Shown here piece by piece: positions 45,878 through 55,294 of a stretch of 64,000 nt of DNA. The notes beneath the pieces were generated by a model that saw nothing but the letters and a program-made list of their open reading frames with translations, was not told the DNA's origin and ran no database searches. Position 1 is the first letter of the stretch, and every line of letters begins with the position of its first letter. The position numbers were made by a program, and so were the translations under genes. Origin of the DNA: an uncultured Acidimicrobiaceae bacterium (GTDB taxonomy: Bacteria; Actinomycetota; Acidimicrobiia; Acidimicrobiales; Ilumatobacteraceae); the NCBI GenBank assembly GCA_937890395.1, contig CALACK010000063.1, forward strand, positions 1 through 64,000, read 5' to 3'.

Positions 45878-45913
45878 TCGCAGAGTCACAGGAACATCGG
45901 AGACCAACTTAAC

Positions 45914-46099
45914 ATGGCAAAAAAATCACTCATGATCAAAGCAGCACGAAAGCCTAAGTTCAAGGTGCGTGGCTATACACGTTGCCAACGATGTGGCCGC
46001 GTGCGTGCGGTATATCAAAAATTCGGGCTCTGCCGTATTTGCTTCCGCGAACTTGCACACGCTGGTGAGATCCCTGGTATCACAAAGGCAAGTTGGTAA
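45914..46099 (+). CDS. rpsZ: 30S ribosomal protein S14, zinc-binding type (S14Z)
   Basis: 61 aa with four cysteines, Cys24, Cys27, Cys40 and Cys43, in [10 protein letters not shown] and [10 protein letters not shown], which form a zinc knuckle. It is the short C+ paralogue typical of actinobacteria and Firmicutes. S14 is a late-binding protein of the 30S head. It lies 36 nt after rplE and 6 nt before rpsH in standard spc order. A zinc-free copy elsewhere in the genome is possible but not visible here. Confidence 0.96.
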   Translation: MAKKSLMIKAARKPKFKVRGYTRCQRCGRVRAVYQKFGLCRICFRELAHAGEIPGITKASW

Positions 46100-46105
46100 A
46101 CCGTC

Positions 46106-46507
46106 ATGATGACTGACCCAATCGCCGACATGCTCACACGTATTCGCAACGGAAACGTCGCGATGCGAGACGAAGTGATGATGCCTGCGTCTAAACAAAA
46201 ATCTGCACTCGCCGAAGTTCTCAAGCGAGAAGGTTTCATCGCCGACTATTCAATTGCTCAAGACGATCAAGGTCCTGGAAAAGTGCTCAAGATCAGCATG
46301 AAGTACGGCGAAGATCGTCAACGAACAATTTCAGGCATCAAACGCATTTCGACACCTGGCCTTCGCGTTTATCGCGGAGCGACAGAAGTGCCTCGCGTTC
46401 TTGGTGGTCTGGGTGTAGCAGTTCTTTCAACAAGTCACGGGCTCATGACCGACCGCGAAGCGCGTAAGCGCAACGTTGGTGGCGAAGTCATGTGTTTCGT
46501 GTGGTAA
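46106..46507 (+). CDS. rpsH: 30S ribosomal protein S8
   Basis: 133 aa. [39 protein letters not shown], the [25 protein letters not shown] loop and [26 protein letters not shown] are all typical. S8 binds 16S helix 21, and in E. coli it represses the spc operon at the rplE region. It starts with an ATG-ATG pair (46106, 46109). Confidence 0.97.
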   Translation: MMTDPIADMLTRIRNGNVAMRDEVMMPASKQKSALAEVLKREGFIADYSIAQDDQGPGKVLKISMKYGEDRQRTISGIKRISTPGLRVYRGATEVPRVLGGLGVAVLSTSHGLMTDREARKRNVGGEVMCFVW

Positions 46508-46532
46508 GTCAAGAGTCGAACGGAGCTATTAA

Positions 46533-47075
46533 ATGTCACGCATAGGAAAATCTGCAATCGCAGTGCCAACCGGTGTCGAGGTTTCGATCTCTGGTGCAGC
46601 GATAACAATCAAGGGCCCAAAGGGCAGTCTCAAACGTGAAATTCCTTTCGGTGTTTCTGCACGCCGCGAAGAAAACAACTTGGTTGTTGAGCGAGCAAAT
46701 GACGAGCGAGATTCGAGGTCACGTCATGGATTAACTCGTACTTTGTTGTCGAACATGATTATCGGTGTAACAGACGGGTATACAAAAGAACTTGACATTC
46801 AAGGAGTCGGTTATCGCGCCGAAGCGCAAGGGCCAAACAAGTTGAAGCTTGCTCTGGGTTTTTCGCATCCGATTGTTTACACGGCACCAGATGGCATCAC
46901 ATTTGAAGTGACTGCACAGACAAAAATTGTCGTCAAAGGTAATGACAAAGAAGTAGTTGGTCAAGTTGCTGCAAACATTCGCAGCATGCGCAAGCCAGAG
47001 CCTTACAAAGGCAAAGGTGTTCGCTATTTGAATGAGCGCGTTCGTCGTAAGGCCGGCAAGACCGGCAAGAAGTAA
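46533..47075 (+). CDS. rplF: 50S ribosomal protein L6
   Basis: 180 aa. [54 protein letters not shown] and the C-terminal signature [23 protein letters not shown] match the family. L6 lies near the factor-binding centre and the sarcin-ricin loop. It is followed by rplR after 28 nt. Confidence 0.97.
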   Translation: MSRIGKSAIAVPTGVEVSISGAAITIKGPKGSLKREIPFGVSARREENNLVVERANDERDSRSRHGLTRTLLSNMIIGVTDGYTKELDIQGVGYRAEAQGPNKLKLALGFSHPIVYTAPDGITFEVTAQTKIVVKGNDKEVVGQVAANIRSMRKPEPYKGKGVRYLNERVRRKAGKTGKK

Positions 47076-47103
47076 CAAGAAGAAAACTGTAGACTCAACT
47101 TTT

Positions 47104-47472
47104 ATGACTAGTGCAGCAGAAAAACGACACTCGGGCCGATTGCGCCGTCAACGCCGTGTGCGTAAGAAAATTCATGGCACCGCTGAACGTCCACGCTTGG
47201 CAGTATTTCGTAGCAACAAGCACTTATCGGCACAGTTAATTGATGATGATGCGGGTCGCACAATTGCCGCAGCATCTTCACTTGAAGCCGACTTGCGAAA
47301 AGCAGGTTCGGGTTCAACAGTTGAAGCCGCAGCACGAGTTGGTAAAGCAGTTGCGCAGCGCGCCAAACTAATCGGAATCAAGAAAGTTGTTTATGATCGC
47401 GGTGGATTTTTGTACCACGGTCGTATCGCAGCAGCAGCCCAGGCTGCTCGAGAAGAAGGCTTGGAGTTCTAA
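47104..47472 (+). CDS. rplR: 50S ribosomal protein L18
   Basis: 122 aa from ATG 47104. The basic N-terminus [25 protein letters not shown] is followed by [49 protein letters not shown] and ends EEGLEF. L18 binds 5S rRNA with L5. The frame extends upstream to 47032 within rplF but without homology. It abuts rpsE with no spacer. Confidence 0.97.
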   Translation: MTSAAEKRHSGRLRRQRRVRKKIHGTAERPRLAVFRSNKHLSAQLIDDDAGRTIAAASSLEADLRKAGSGSTVEAAARVGKAVAQRAKLIGIKKVVYDRGGFLYHGRIAAAAQAAREEGLEF

Positions 47473-48129
47473 ATGAGCAACGTCACCCCAGTTCCAGCAG
47501 TGCCAGGTGCAGAAGTTACCGATCGTCGCGAACGCCGCGACCGTCGTGAGCCACGCGAAAAGCGCGAGCCCCGTCCGCCAGCAAAAGTTGGCGAAATCGG
47601 TGAGTCACGTGTTGTGCATATCAATCGCGTCGCCAAAGTTGTAAAAGGTGGTCGACGATTCTCGTTCACCGCACTTGTCGTAATAGGCGATCGCAACGGC
47701 CGCGTTGGCCTTGGATACGGCAAAGCAAAAGAAGTTCCATTGGCAATTCAAAAAGGAACCGAAGAGGCCAAGCGAAATCTGTTTCATGTTGCTCTCGCCG
47801 GAACAACAATTACTCACGCAACGATTGGTATTAACGGCGCGGGTCGAGTAATGCTCAAACCGGCAGCGCCTGGTACCGGTGTTATCGCAGGTGGTGCAGC
47901 CAGAATTATTCTTGAAGAAGCCGGTATCAAGGATGTACTTGCAAAAGTACTTGGTTCTTCGAATGCAATCAACGTTGCTCGTGCAACAATTAATGGCCTC
48001 AAGGGTTTACAGCGCCCGGACGAAGTTGCAAAACGTCGAGGTTTGCCTGCAGAAGATTTTGTTCCAAAAGGAATGCTGCGTGCGTACACAGAGCGTAAGA
48101 AAACAATCTCAAGTCTTGGAGCGAAATAA
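47473..48129 (+). CDS. rpsE: 30S ribosomal protein S5
   Basis: 218 aa. A charged N-terminal arm with alternating Arg/Glu ([19 protein letters not shown]) of about 40 residues precedes the double-stranded RNA-binding domain [20 protein letters not shown] with [21 protein letters not shown]. The C-terminal domain has [23 protein letters not shown] and [16 protein letters not shown]5 affects accuracy and spectinomycin binding. The arm is longer than in E. coli but common in actinobacteria. Confidence 0.97.
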   Translation: MSNVTPVPAVPGAEVTDRRERRDRREPREKREPRPPAKVGEIGESRVVHINRVAKVVKGGRRFSFTALVVIGDRNGRVGLGYGKAKEVPLAIQKGTEEAKRNLFHVALAGTTITHATIGINGAGRVMLKPAAPGTGVIAGGAARIILEEAGIKDVLAKVLGSSNAINVARATINGLKGLQRPDEVAKRRGLPAEDFVPKGMLRAYTERKKTISSLGAK

Positions 48130-48131
48130 TC

Positions 48132-48437
48132 ATGGCTGTTACTAAAAAAGCTGCAGCACCAAAGGTGGTTAAAGAATCAGTTAAAAAAGCTGCTGCGCCA
48201 AAAGCGGTTAAAAAAGCTGCTGCAGTCAAAGCAACGCGCAAAACACACACGGGCCCAACAGTTGTTGTTAAACAAGTGCGCTCACAAATTGGCATCATGC
48301 CAAAGACCAAGGGAACGATGCGCGCACTTGGGCTTCGCAAAATCGGTGATGTCAACACGTTGCCAGATCGCCCTGAGATTCGCGGCATGATTGCACGCGT
48401 TCCTCACCTTATTGAAGTAAATCGAAAAGGAGCATAA
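48132..48437 (+). CDS. rpmD: 50S ribosomal protein L30 with Lys/Ala-rich N-terminal extension
   Basis: 101 aa against about 60 for most L30. The core VVKQVRSQIGIMPKTKGTMR, ALGLRKIGDVNTLPDRPEIRGMI and RVPHLIEV is complete. The first 42 residues repeat a KKAAAPK(A/V)V pattern (48144-48230), resembling histone H1-like tails. The ATG at 48132 is 2 nt after rpsE; a start nearer the core is not evident. The tail probably gives extra rRNA contacts on the 50S surface. Confidence 0.94.
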   Translation: MAVTKKAAAPKVVKESVKKAAAPKAVKKAAAVKATRKTHTGPTVVVKQVRSQIGIMPKTKGTMRALGLRKIGDVNTLPDRPEIRGMIARVPHLIEVNRKGA

Positions 48438-48439
48438 TC

Positions 48440-48928
48440 ATGCGCGTCGACGAAATTGGGCCACGCTACGGATCACGCAAGAAGCCAAAGCGCGTCGGTC
48501 GTGGTACTGGTGGTAAAGGTGGCAAGACCGCAGGTCGTGGTACAAAAGGTCAATACGCACGTAACACGGTTGCTCGCGGTTTTGAAGGTGGACAGATGCC
48601 ACTTAAGCAACGCGTACCAAAGTTGAAAGGTTTCAATAACCCGTTTCGAGTTGAGTATTACGCCGTCAATCTTGATGCCGTTGATTCTCTTGGCGTTGCC
48701 GAGGTAGACCCAGCTTCACTCGTTGAGGGCGGTGTGGCGCATAAAGGCCAAATGATCAAAGTTCTTGGTCGTGGAAAAATCACCCGAGCGGTCAAAGTTT
48801 CAGTTCATGCCATTTCTAAGTCAGCACAGGAAGCAATTGTTGCCGCTGGCGGGTCGGTAGTTATCTTGCCTCCAACATTTAGAGGCGTTCGACCACCGGC
48901 CAAGGGCAGCCAGTTCACTAACCGCTAG
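48440..48928 (+). CDS. rplO: 50S ribosomal protein L15
   Basis: 162 aa. The glycine-rich basic N-terminus RVGRGTGGKGGKTAGRGTKGQ, then FEGGQMPLKQRVPKLKGF and IKVLGRGKITRAVKVSVHAISKSAQEAI, are characteristic. L15 joins late assembly steps near the peptidyl-transferase core. It lies 2 nt after rpmD and 47 nt before secY. Confidence 0.96.
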   Translation: MRVDEIGPRYGSRKKPKRVGRGTGGKGGKTAGRGTKGQYARNTVARGFEGGQMPLKQRVPKLKGFNNPFRVEYYAVNLDAVDSLGVAEVDPASLVEGGVAHKGQMIKVLGRGKITRAVKVSVHAISKSAQEAIVAAGGSVVILPPTFRGVRPPAKGSQFTNR

Positions 48929-48975
48929 TACAGTTCGTTTGGTTCGGTTCACACAACAAATAGCGAGGCAATGTC

Positions 48976-50295
48976 GTGGCAAAAATTAGCAACATCTTTA
49001 AGGTTGCAGAACTTCGAAACAAGATTCTGTTCACACTTGCGATGCTGGCGGTCTATCGACTGGGCAGTTCATTGCGTGTGCCAGGCGTTGATGCTCAGGC
49101 GATTAGCCAACTTCGTGAAGCATCAAAATCTCAAGGTGCACTCGGGTTTCTCAACTTATTTTCAGGTGGTGCGTTCGGCAGTTTCTCTATATTTGCGCTC
49201 GGCATCATGCCCTACATCACTTCAAGCATCATCATGCAAGTTTTAACAGTCGTAATTCCAAAACTTGAAGAATGGCAACAAGAAGGCGCAACAGGTCAGC
49301 GCAAAATCACACAATGGACACGTTATGTTGCAATTGGTATCGCCACATTGCAAGGTGCGGGATTAACTTTTATTTTCGGTCAAGGAAGGGGCTCGGCTTT
49401 TTTCTCCGCCAGTAATCAGGCACCAGATGTTGTTTTACTAGATCCATTTATGCCGCGGGCGTTGCTTGTGATTCCGTCTCTTGTTGCAGGCACTGCTCTG
49501 TTGATGTGGCTCGGTGAATTAATTAGCCAACGTGGCATCGGTAATGGAATGTCAATGGTGATTTTTGCATCGGTTGTCAGCGGTTTGCCTTATAACTATT
49601 ATTCGCTTTTGCAGACGCGAAAAACTCTCGTGTTTGTTATTTTGGTGGCACTTTCTATTGGCATCATCATTGCAGTTGTGCGTGTTGAACTTGGTCAAAG
49701 GCGCATCCCTGTGCAATTTGCCAAACGAGTAGTAGGTCGAAAAATGTACGGTGGTCAGAACACGTACATTCCGTTGAAAGTAAACCAGTCAGGTGTTGTG
49801 CCAATTATTTTCGCTAGTTCAGTTTTGTTATTGCCAGTATTGATGTCAAATATGCTTGGCAGTGGCGAAGGCTGGCGTGGAGCGATTGCTCGGTTTGTTA
49901 CTCAATACCTGATTAATAGTCAAAACTTGATGTATGTCACTGTCTTCGGGCTGTTGATTATTGCGTTCGCATACTTTTATAACTCAATTGCCTTTGATCC
50001 AATTCGTCAAGCAGACCAATTGCGCAAACAAGGCGGGTTCGTACCTGGTATTCGTCCTGGTCAGCAAACTGAAGCATTTTTAGGTAAGACCGTCAATCGG
50101 ATCACTTTGCCAGGCGCAACATTTGTTGCAGTAATTGCCATTTTGCCTTACATCGTTCTATGGGTAGGCAATGTGAGTTCGTTTCCGTTTGCTGGTACAA
50201 CAGTATTGATCGCCGTTGGTGTGGCACTTGAACTAATGCGACAAATTGATAGTCAGTTAATGCAACGCAATTACGAAGGTTTCCTCAAGCAATAA
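48976..50295 (+). CDS. secY: Preprotein translocase subunit SecY
   Basis: 439 aa polytopic membrane protein, ten helices expected. It has KILFTLAMLAVYRLGSSLRVPG (first helix), the plug region FSIFALGIMPYITSSIIMQ, the cytoplasmic loop GQRRIPVQFAKRVVGRKMYGGQNTYIP and PLKVNQSGVVPIIFASS, and the C-terminal LMQRNYEGFL. It forms the protein-conducting channel with SecE and, usually, SecG. The GTG at 48976 is the start. ATG 48971 is in another frame. Confidence 0.97.
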   Translation: MAKISNIFKVAELRNKILFTLAMLAVYRLGSSLRVPGVDAQAISQLREASKSQGALGFLNLFSGGAFGSFSIFALGIMPYITSSIIMQVLTVVIPKLEEWQQEGATGQRKITQWTRYVAIGIATLQGAGLTFIFGQGRGSAFFSASNQAPDVVLLDPFMPRALLVIPSLVAGTALLMWLGELISQRGIGNGMSMVIFASVVSGLPYNYYSLLQTRKTLVFVILVALSIGIIIAVVRVELGQRRIPVQFAKRVVGRKMYGGQNTYIPLKVNQSGVVPIIFASSVLLLPVLMSNMLGSGEGWRGAIARFVTQYLINSQNLMYVTVFGLLIIAFAYFYNSIAFDPIRQADQLRKQGGFVPGIRPGQQTEAFLGKTVNRITLPGATFVAVIAILPYIVLWVGNVSSFPFAGTTVLIAVGVALELMRQIDSQLMQRNYEGFLKQ

Positions 50296-50354
50296 TTCAT
50301 TAAACTCGGAACTTTTAATCACGTTTTATTGGCCAAGGATCGGAATTAAAACTC

Positions 50355-51011
50355 ATGAGCGTTGGAGTGCGAATAATAATGTTCGGCCGACAGGGTGCTG
50401 GCAAAGGAACACAAAGTGCAAGACTGGCGGAGCATTTTGGTGTGCCTCATATTTCGACTGGCGAGATGCTTCGCAACGCAGTGAAGCAAGACTCAGTCGT
50501 CGGGCGTGCAGCTAAAAAAGTTTTAGATCGCGGTGAATTAGTTGATGACGACTTGATGGTTTCACTTGTTCAAGGTCGAATCGGCCAAGAAGATGCGCGC
50601 ATGGCTGGCTATGTTTTAGATGGTTTTCCGCGCACAATCGGCCAAGCGGCAGCCTTTGATTCGTTGACTGAAGCGCGACCAGTTGGCTATGTGATTGACT
50701 TAGATGTCGCGCGAGAGATCGTTTTGGTTCGACTTTCTGGTCGGCGAGTCTGCGAATCGTGCTCGACTAACTACACGGCACCGGAAAATGAGCCAAAACC
50801 TTGGATTTGTGAAAAATGTGGGGGATCCGTGGTTCAGCGCACCGATGACACTCAGCAGGCGATCAATCATCGACTTGATGTTTACGAGGCTCAAACTGCC
50901 CCATTAATAACCTTCTATCACGGGCGCGGGTCGCTACATGTAGTAGACGGGGTCGGCTCGCCAGACGAAGTCTTTGGTCGGCTTACCTCGGTTGTAAATT
51001 TAGGAAAATAA
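50355..51011 (+). CDS. adk: Adenylate kinase with zinc-binding lid
   Basis: 218 aa long-form adenylate kinase. The P-loop MFGRQGAGKGTQSARLAEHF is followed by HISTGEMLRNAV, YVLDGFPRTIGQA and the LID domain, in which Cys133, Cys136, Cys152 and Cys155 form a zinc site. It interconverts AMP, ADP and ATP. The usual phosphate-loop Pro is replaced by Arg in GRQGAGKGT (commonly GPPGAGKGT or GAPGAGKGT), a small oddity. A map gene is expected next in many actinobacteria but is absent. Confidence 0.96.
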   Translation: MSVGVRIIMFGRQGAGKGTQSARLAEHFGVPHISTGEMLRNAVKQDSVVGRAAKKVLDRGELVDDDLMVSLVQGRIGQEDARMAGYVLDGFPRTIGQAAAFDSLTEARPVGYVIDLDVAREIVLVRLSGRRVCESCSTNYTAPENEPKPWICEKCGGSVVQRTDDTQQAINHRLDVYEAQTAPLITFYHGRGSLHVVDGVGSPDEVFGRLTSVVNLGK

Positions 51012-51166
51012 CCGAGAAGTTGCACTCATCTAAAAATGGTTTTAAATCGTTATATCTCAGGGGTTTGAGAGCGATAGTTCAGGGCGATAGCGTGACAAGT
51101 CGCCCTAAACGATCATCTGATCGTCGGGCAATGAATGTAACAACAAAGAAATAGTTCGGAGAAACT
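51012..51166 (+). promoter_or_regulatory. infA leader with two inverted repeats
   Basis: A 155-nt spacer holds two stem candidates: AGGGCGA (51081-51087) with TCGCCCT (51100-51106), and ACGATCA (51109-51115) with TGATCGT (51118-51124), the latter with almost no loop. A GGAG ribosome site precedes the TTG start of infA. No reading frame resembling map is seen. A promoter or translational control site is plausible but not shown. Confidence 0.4.
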
Positions 51167-51391
51167 TTGCCCAAAAATAAGGAAGATGCAATCGTGCTGG
51201 AAGGCAAGATTACTGAATCCCTACCCAACGCAATGTTTCGAGTTGAGCTCGAAAATGGACACACAGTCTTGGCTCACATTTCAGGAAAGATGCGAATGAA
51301 TTACATTCGAATTCTTCCTGGCGACAAAGTGCAAGTAGAACTAACACCGTATGACCTCACAAGAGGTCGTATTACTTACCGATTTAAATAA
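51167..51391 (+). CDS. infA: Translation initiation factor IF-1
   Basis: 74 aa S1-like OB-fold protein with [43 protein letters not shown] and [18 protein letters not shown]-1 binds the A site of the 30S subunit during initiation. The start appears to be TTG at 51167 with GGAG 6-9 nt upstream and no alternative ATG before the conserved core; a rare start codon here would keep expression low or responsive. Confidence 0.96.
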   Translation: MPKNKEDAIVLEGKITESLPNAMFRVELENGHTVLAHISGKMRMNYIRILPGDKVQVELTPYDLTRGRITYRFK

Positions 51392-51408
51392 CGACAAGAA
51401 GGCGTGCA

Positions 51409-51522
51409 GTGAAAGTAAGAACCAGCGTTAAAAAAATATGCGAGAAGTGCAAGATTATCCGTCGGCACGGTCGCGTAATGGTGATCTGCGAAAACCCACG
51501 TCATAAGCAACGTCAAGGCTGA
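51409..51522 (+). CDS. rpmJ: 50S ribosomal protein L36
   Basis: 37 aa, a gene short enough to be missed in many scans. From GTG 51409 it reads [20 protein letters not shown] and ends with [11 protein letters not shown]. Cys11, Cys14, Cys27 and His32 form the zinc site of the zinc-binding L36 type. It lies 17 nt after infA and 14 nt before rpsM, the standard order. Confidence 0.95.
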   Translation: MKVRTSVKKICEKCKIIRRHGRVMVICENPRHKQRQG

Positions 51523-51536
51523 GCGAGAGAGACAAG

Positions 51537-51917
51537 ATGGCACGTATTTCAGGAGTAGACATTCCGCGCGAGAAGCGCCTAGAGATAGGTCTGACCTATA
51601 TTTTTGGTATTGGTCGCGTTACCGCGAAAAAACTTTGCAGCGAAACTGGTATTAGTCCAGACACTCGCGTGCGTGATTTAACTGACTCTGAGGTCAACAA
51701 GATTCGTATGTTCATCGAGAACAACCTCAGCGTTGAAGGCGATCGTCGTCGAAATGTTCAAACAGACATCAAGCGAAAAATTGAAATTGGTTCATACCAA
51801 GGCACTCGTCATCGCAAGGGATTACCTGTTCGTGGTCAGCGCACACACACAAATGCGCGCACACGAAAAGGCCCGAAGAAGACGGTAGCTAACAAGAAAA
51901 TGGCAGTGAGGAAGTAA
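51537..51917 (+). CDS. rpsM: 30S ribosomal protein S13
   Basis: 126 aa. [26 protein letters not shown], the helix-hairpin-helix region and the tail [26 protein letters not shown] are standard. S13 contacts the P-site tRNA and bridges to L5. It opens the alpha-operon part, with rpsK 2 nt behind. Confidence 0.97.
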   Translation: MARISGVDIPREKRLEIGLTYIFGIGRVTAKKLCSETGISPDTRVRDLTDSEVNKIRMFIENNLSVEGDRRRNVQTDIKRKIEIGSYQGTRHRKGLPVRGQRTHTNARTRKGPKKTVANKKMAVRK

Positions 51918-51919
51918 CC

Positions 51920-52315
51920 ATGGCTGATCCAAAACCAAAAACCCGAAAGCGCAAGCGCGAGCGTCGTAATGTCGCAACTGGCATTGTGCACATCAAGAGT
52001 TCTTTCAACAACACAATCGTTTCAATCACCGACACAGAAGGCAACGTAATCGCGTGGGCATCATCTGGTGGAGTTGGTTTCAGTGGTTCACGAAAATCAA
52101 CACCATTCGCCGCGCAAATGGCAGCAGAAAAAGCTGGTCGTGCTGCGATGGAGCTTGGTCTTCGTCGCGCCGAAGTGCGAGTAAAGGGTCCAGGTTCTGG
52201 TCGCGACACTGCATTGCGTCAGATTCAAAATCTTGGTATTGAAGTTTCAGGCATTAAAGATGTATCCCCAGTTCCACACAACGGCTGTCTGCAGCCAAAG
52301 CGAAAGAGGCCGTAA
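51920..52315 (+). CDS. rpsK: 30S ribosomal protein S11
   Basis: 131 aa. [48 protein letters not shown] and [20 protein letters not shown] are diagnostic. S11 lines the platform near the E site. It is followed by rpsD after 3 nt. Confidence 0.97.
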   Translation: MADPKPKTRKRKRERRNVATGIVHIKSSFNNTIVSITDTEGNVIAWASSGGVGFSGSRKSTPFAAQMAAEKAGRAAMELGLRRAEVRVKGPGSGRDTALRQIQNLGIEVSGIKDVSPVPHNGCLQPKRKRP

Positions 52316-52318
52316 CTC

Positions 52319-52936
52319 ATGGCTCGCTACACAGGTCCAAAAGTTCGAATCTCGCGCCGCCTTGGTGTCAACGTTTTCGAAAACACAAAAGGCTCGAAGG
52401 CTCTTGAGCGTCGGCCGTTTCCACCAGGTCACCACGGTCGCTCGCGTCGTAAAGGTGCAGGCAGCGAATATCTTGCGCAGTTGCAAGAAAAGCAGAAGGC
52501 AAAATATATCTACGGTTTGCTTGAGCGTCAATTTCATAATCTCTACGAGAAGTCAGTGCGTTTAACTGGGCCGACTGGTGAGAACCTGTTGCGTCTACTT
52601 GAATTGCGCCTTGACAATGTCGTCTATCGCGCTGGTTGGGCTGCATCGCGTCCACAGGCTCGTCAGTTTGTCAACCACGGGTTGATCAAAGTCGATGGCA
52701 AGCGAGTTGATATCGCGTCTTACACATTGCAAAAAGGTGAAGTTGTTTCGCTCTCCGAAAAGGCGAGCAACATGATTATCATCCAACACAACATTGATAC
52801 TCTCGGTCGCAAAATGGTCGGCTGGCTTGATATCGCAGAGGCTGGCAAGCAGGTCACGGTGCGCGAGTTGCCAGTGCGTGAACAAATTGACGTACCTGTA
52901 CGTGAACAATTAATCGTTGAGCTCTATTCAAAGTAA
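52319..52936 (+). CDS. rpsD: 30S ribosomal protein S4
   Basis: 205 aa. ARYTGPKVRISRRLGVNVF and the FPPGHHGRSRRKGAGSEYLAQL segment precede the S4 RNA-binding domain RLDNVVYRAGWAASRPQARQFVNHGLIKVDGKRV. It is the Cys-free S4 form, with no zinc cluster near the N-terminus. S4 is a primary 16S-binding protein that also limits decoding errors; in E. coli it represses the alpha operon. Confidence 0.97.
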   Translation: MARYTGPKVRISRRLGVNVFENTKGSKALERRPFPPGHHGRSRRKGAGSEYLAQLQEKQKAKYIYGLLERQFHNLYEKSVRLTGPTGENLLRLLELRLDNVVYRAGWAASRPQARQFVNHGLIKVDGKRVDIASYTLQKGEVVSLSEKASNMIIIQHNIDTLGRKMVGWLDIAEAGKQVTVRELPVREQIDVPVREQLIVELYSK

Positions 52937-52966
52937 CCCCAAGTAAGAATTGTCTAAGGAGAAAAA

Positions 52967-53899
52967 ATGCTTGTAATCCAACGCCCGACAGTCGAACCAA
53001 TCGGCTCGCCACAAAACAACCGTCAGAAATTTTCGGTTGGTCCACTAGAACCAGGTCTTGGTCACACGATCGGCAACTCATTGCGCCGAATGTTGTTGTC
53101 ATCGATTCCTGGTGCGGCAATTACTTCAGTAAAGTTCGAATCAGCTTTGCATGAATTCGACACAATTGAGGGTGTATCCGAAGACGTAACTGAGATCATT
53201 CTTAATCTCAAAGACATTGTTCTGGTGTCAACCTCAGACGATCCAATTGCGCTTCATGTAGATGTCAAAGGACCGATGGAGCTCACAGCCGGTGACATTC
53301 AGTGTCCACCAGATGTTGAGATTCTTAACAAGTCTCAGAAAATCGCCACTCTTTCAGCAAAGGGCAAGTTCGTGTTTGACCTTACGGTTGAGCGCGGCAA
53401 GGGCTACATGTCGTCAGATCGAGATGGCGCTCGCAAGACAATTGGGATCATTCCAATTGATGCGATTTTCTCACCAATTCGTCGCGTTACGTTTGAAGTT
53501 GAGCCGACTCGAGTAGAGCAGTCAACTAATTACGACAAACTTGTTATCGATATTGAGACTGACGGCTCGATCACGCCGGTTGATTCGCTTGCGTCGGCTG
53601 GTGCAACTCTGCGTTCGCTTGTTGATCTCGTGGCAAACTTGACTGCAGAGCCAGTAGGTCTTGAACTAGGCGAAGTTGTTGGTTACTCGAGTGGTACTGG
53701 CGATCTAGATATGCCAATTGAAGACCTCGATCTTTCAGAGCGACCACGCAACTGTTTGAAGCGCGGACAAGTTCACACAATTGGCGAGTTACTAACTCGG
53801 TCAGAAGAAGACTTGATGAACATCACCAACTTCGGGCAGAAGAGCCTTGATGAGATCAAACAAAAACTTGATGAGCAAGGACTCTCGTTGCGCCTCTGA
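52967..53899 (+). CDS. rpoA: DNA-directed RNA polymerase subunit alpha
   Basis: 310 aa. The N-terminal assembly domain has KFSVGPLEPGLGHTIGNSLRRMLLSSIPGAAI and LHEFDTIEGVSEDVTEIILNLK. The C-terminal domain (SERPRNCLKRGQVHTIGELLTRS, then ITNFGQKSLDEIKQKL) binds upstream DNA and activators. An AAGGAG-like ribosome site is 6-7 nt before the ATG. Confidence 0.98.
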   Translation: MLVIQRPTVEPIGSPQNNRQKFSVGPLEPGLGHTIGNSLRRMLLSSIPGAAITSVKFESALHEFDTIEGVSEDVTEIILNLKDIVLVSTSDDPIALHVDVKGPMELTAGDIQCPPDVEILNKSQKIATLSAKGKFVFDLTVERGKGYMSSDRDGARKTIGIIPIDAIFSPIRRVTFEVEPTRVEQSTNYDKLVIDIETDGSITPVDSLASAGATLRSLVDLVANLTAEPVGLELGEVVGYSSGTGDLDMPIEDLDLSERPRNCLKRGQVHTIGELLTRSEEDLMNITNFGQKSLDEIKQKLDEQGLSLRL

Positions 53900-53966
53900 G
53901 CCTTCGAGATTTTTGCTGAGAATCAACTGAATTAAAATATCTAAATAATCAAGGAGACGATTCACT

Positions 53967-54338
53967 ATGCCAGGAAGACCACGACGCGGACCAAGTTTTG
54001 GTGGAAGCTCGTCACACGAAAGATTGATGATGGCCAACTTGGCGTCGTCATTATTCGCTGCTGAAGGCATCGTAACGACTGAGACAAAAGCAAAAGCACT
54101 TCGTCCAATCGCCGAGAAACTAATTACAAAGGCAAAGAAAGCTCAGGGCACTAGCCCGATGCGAGTTCATCGCATTCGTCAGATTCAGAGTTACCTTCGC
54201 GACAAAGAAATGACAAACAAACTTGTCAATGTTGTTGCACCTCGATATACAGAGCGCAATGGTGGCTACCTTCGAATCTTGAAGCTTGGCCCACGCCACG
54301 GCGACAACGCACCAATGGCGCGCATCGAACTTATCTAG
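53967..54338 (+). CDS. rplQ: 50S ribosomal protein L17
   Basis: 123 aa. MPGRPRRGPSFGGSSSHERLMMANLA, IVTTETKAKALRPIAEKLITKAK, APRYTERNGGYLRILKLGPRHGDNAPMA all match L17. It lies at the tunnel exit. It has an AAGGAGAC ribosome site and sits 67 nt after rpoA. Confidence 0.97.
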   Translation: MPGRPRRGPSFGGSSSHERLMMANLASSLFAAEGIVTTETKAKALRPIAEKLITKAKKAQGTSPMRVHRIRQIQSYLRDKEMTNKLVNVVAPRYTERNGGYLRILKLGPRHGDNAPMARIELI

Positions 54339-54361
54339 TTCGAAAAACAAAAGCATCTGTG

Positions 54362-55171
54362 ATGCGCCGAGCACGATTCGTCGTCGCATATAACGGGGCG
54401 AAGTTTCACGGTTTTGCGATTAATCCCGGTGTTGAAACTATTGCCGGCACACTCGGTGGGGCACTGCAACAAATCTTTCAGCGAGCAGTGCCGGTTGTTT
54501 CTGCTGGGCGCACAGATACTGGTGTTCATGCTCGAGGTCAAGTAGTTAGTTGCGATCTGCGAGATGACGTTGATCTGATTCTCTTACAGAAGCAACTGAA
54601 TTCAATGTGTGGGCCCGAAATTATTATTCGGCACGCATCTTGGGCGAGCAACGACTTTCACGCAAGGTTCTCGGCCATTTGGCGGCACTATCAGTACATG
54701 ATCTATAACGCCGAGTACCCAGATCCGTTTTTAGTTGATACTTCTTGGCATGTTATTGCGCCACTTAACTTGCGTGCATTGCACATGGCATGTGATCCGA
54801 TTATCGGCACGCATGATTTCTCGGCATTTTGCCGTCGGCCAAAGCAAGATCTTGAACCCGACCTTGAAGGCCCAGAGACTAACGAGTCTGAAATTCGCGA
54901 AGTTTCATTAAAGAGGTACGTGATGCAGGCAGCCTGGCGCAACAAAGGTGACGGCATATTCGCTTTTGACATTAGGGCGAATGCTTTTTGTCATCAGATG
55001 GTCAGATCGCTAGTTGGCACATTTGTTGAGATCGGTGTTGGTAAGCGACCAAGTAGCGACATGATGACTTTGATCCGCTCGGGCGATAGGGCAGAGGCTT
55101 CGCAACTGGCGCCACCCCAAGGCTTATGTTTAGTTGAAGTTGGATATCCGGATGCAGTGATTACTCTCTAA
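54362..55171 (+). CDS. truA: tRNA pseudouridine synthase A
   Basis: 269 aa. It has RRARFVVAYNGAKFHGFAIN, the catalytic Asp52 in SAGRTDTGVHARGQV, the SHEFSAF-like GTHDFSAFCRRP, and FCHQMVRSLVGTFVEIGVGK near the end. It converts U38-U40 in tRNA anticodon stem-loops to pseudouridine. GTG 54359 immediately precedes ATG 54362, and either could start. truA often follows rplQ in actinobacteria and before rplM, as here. Confidence 0.95.
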   Translation: MRRARFVVAYNGAKFHGFAINPGVETIAGTLGGALQQIFQRAVPVVSAGRTDTGVHARGQVVSCDLRDDVDLILLQKQLNSMCGPEIIIRHASWASNDFHARFSAIWRHYQYMIYNAEYPDPFLVDTSWHVIAPLNLRALHMACDPIIGTHDFSAFCRRPKQDLEPDLEGPETNESEIREVSLKRYVMQAAWRNKGDGIFAFDIRANAFCHQMVRSLVGTFVEIGVGKRPSSDMMTLIRSGDRAEASQLAPPQGLCLVEVGYPDAVITL

Positions 55172-55294
55172 AGCCCATATTTTTGTTGGGCCGATTGTTA
55201 TTTGGGTGGTTTCGGCCCTATCATTACTAGGCCGTTTAAACGAGTGCGAAGAGCCCTCAGGCGGTTGCTAATTCTAGATTTCAAGGAACTTTTT

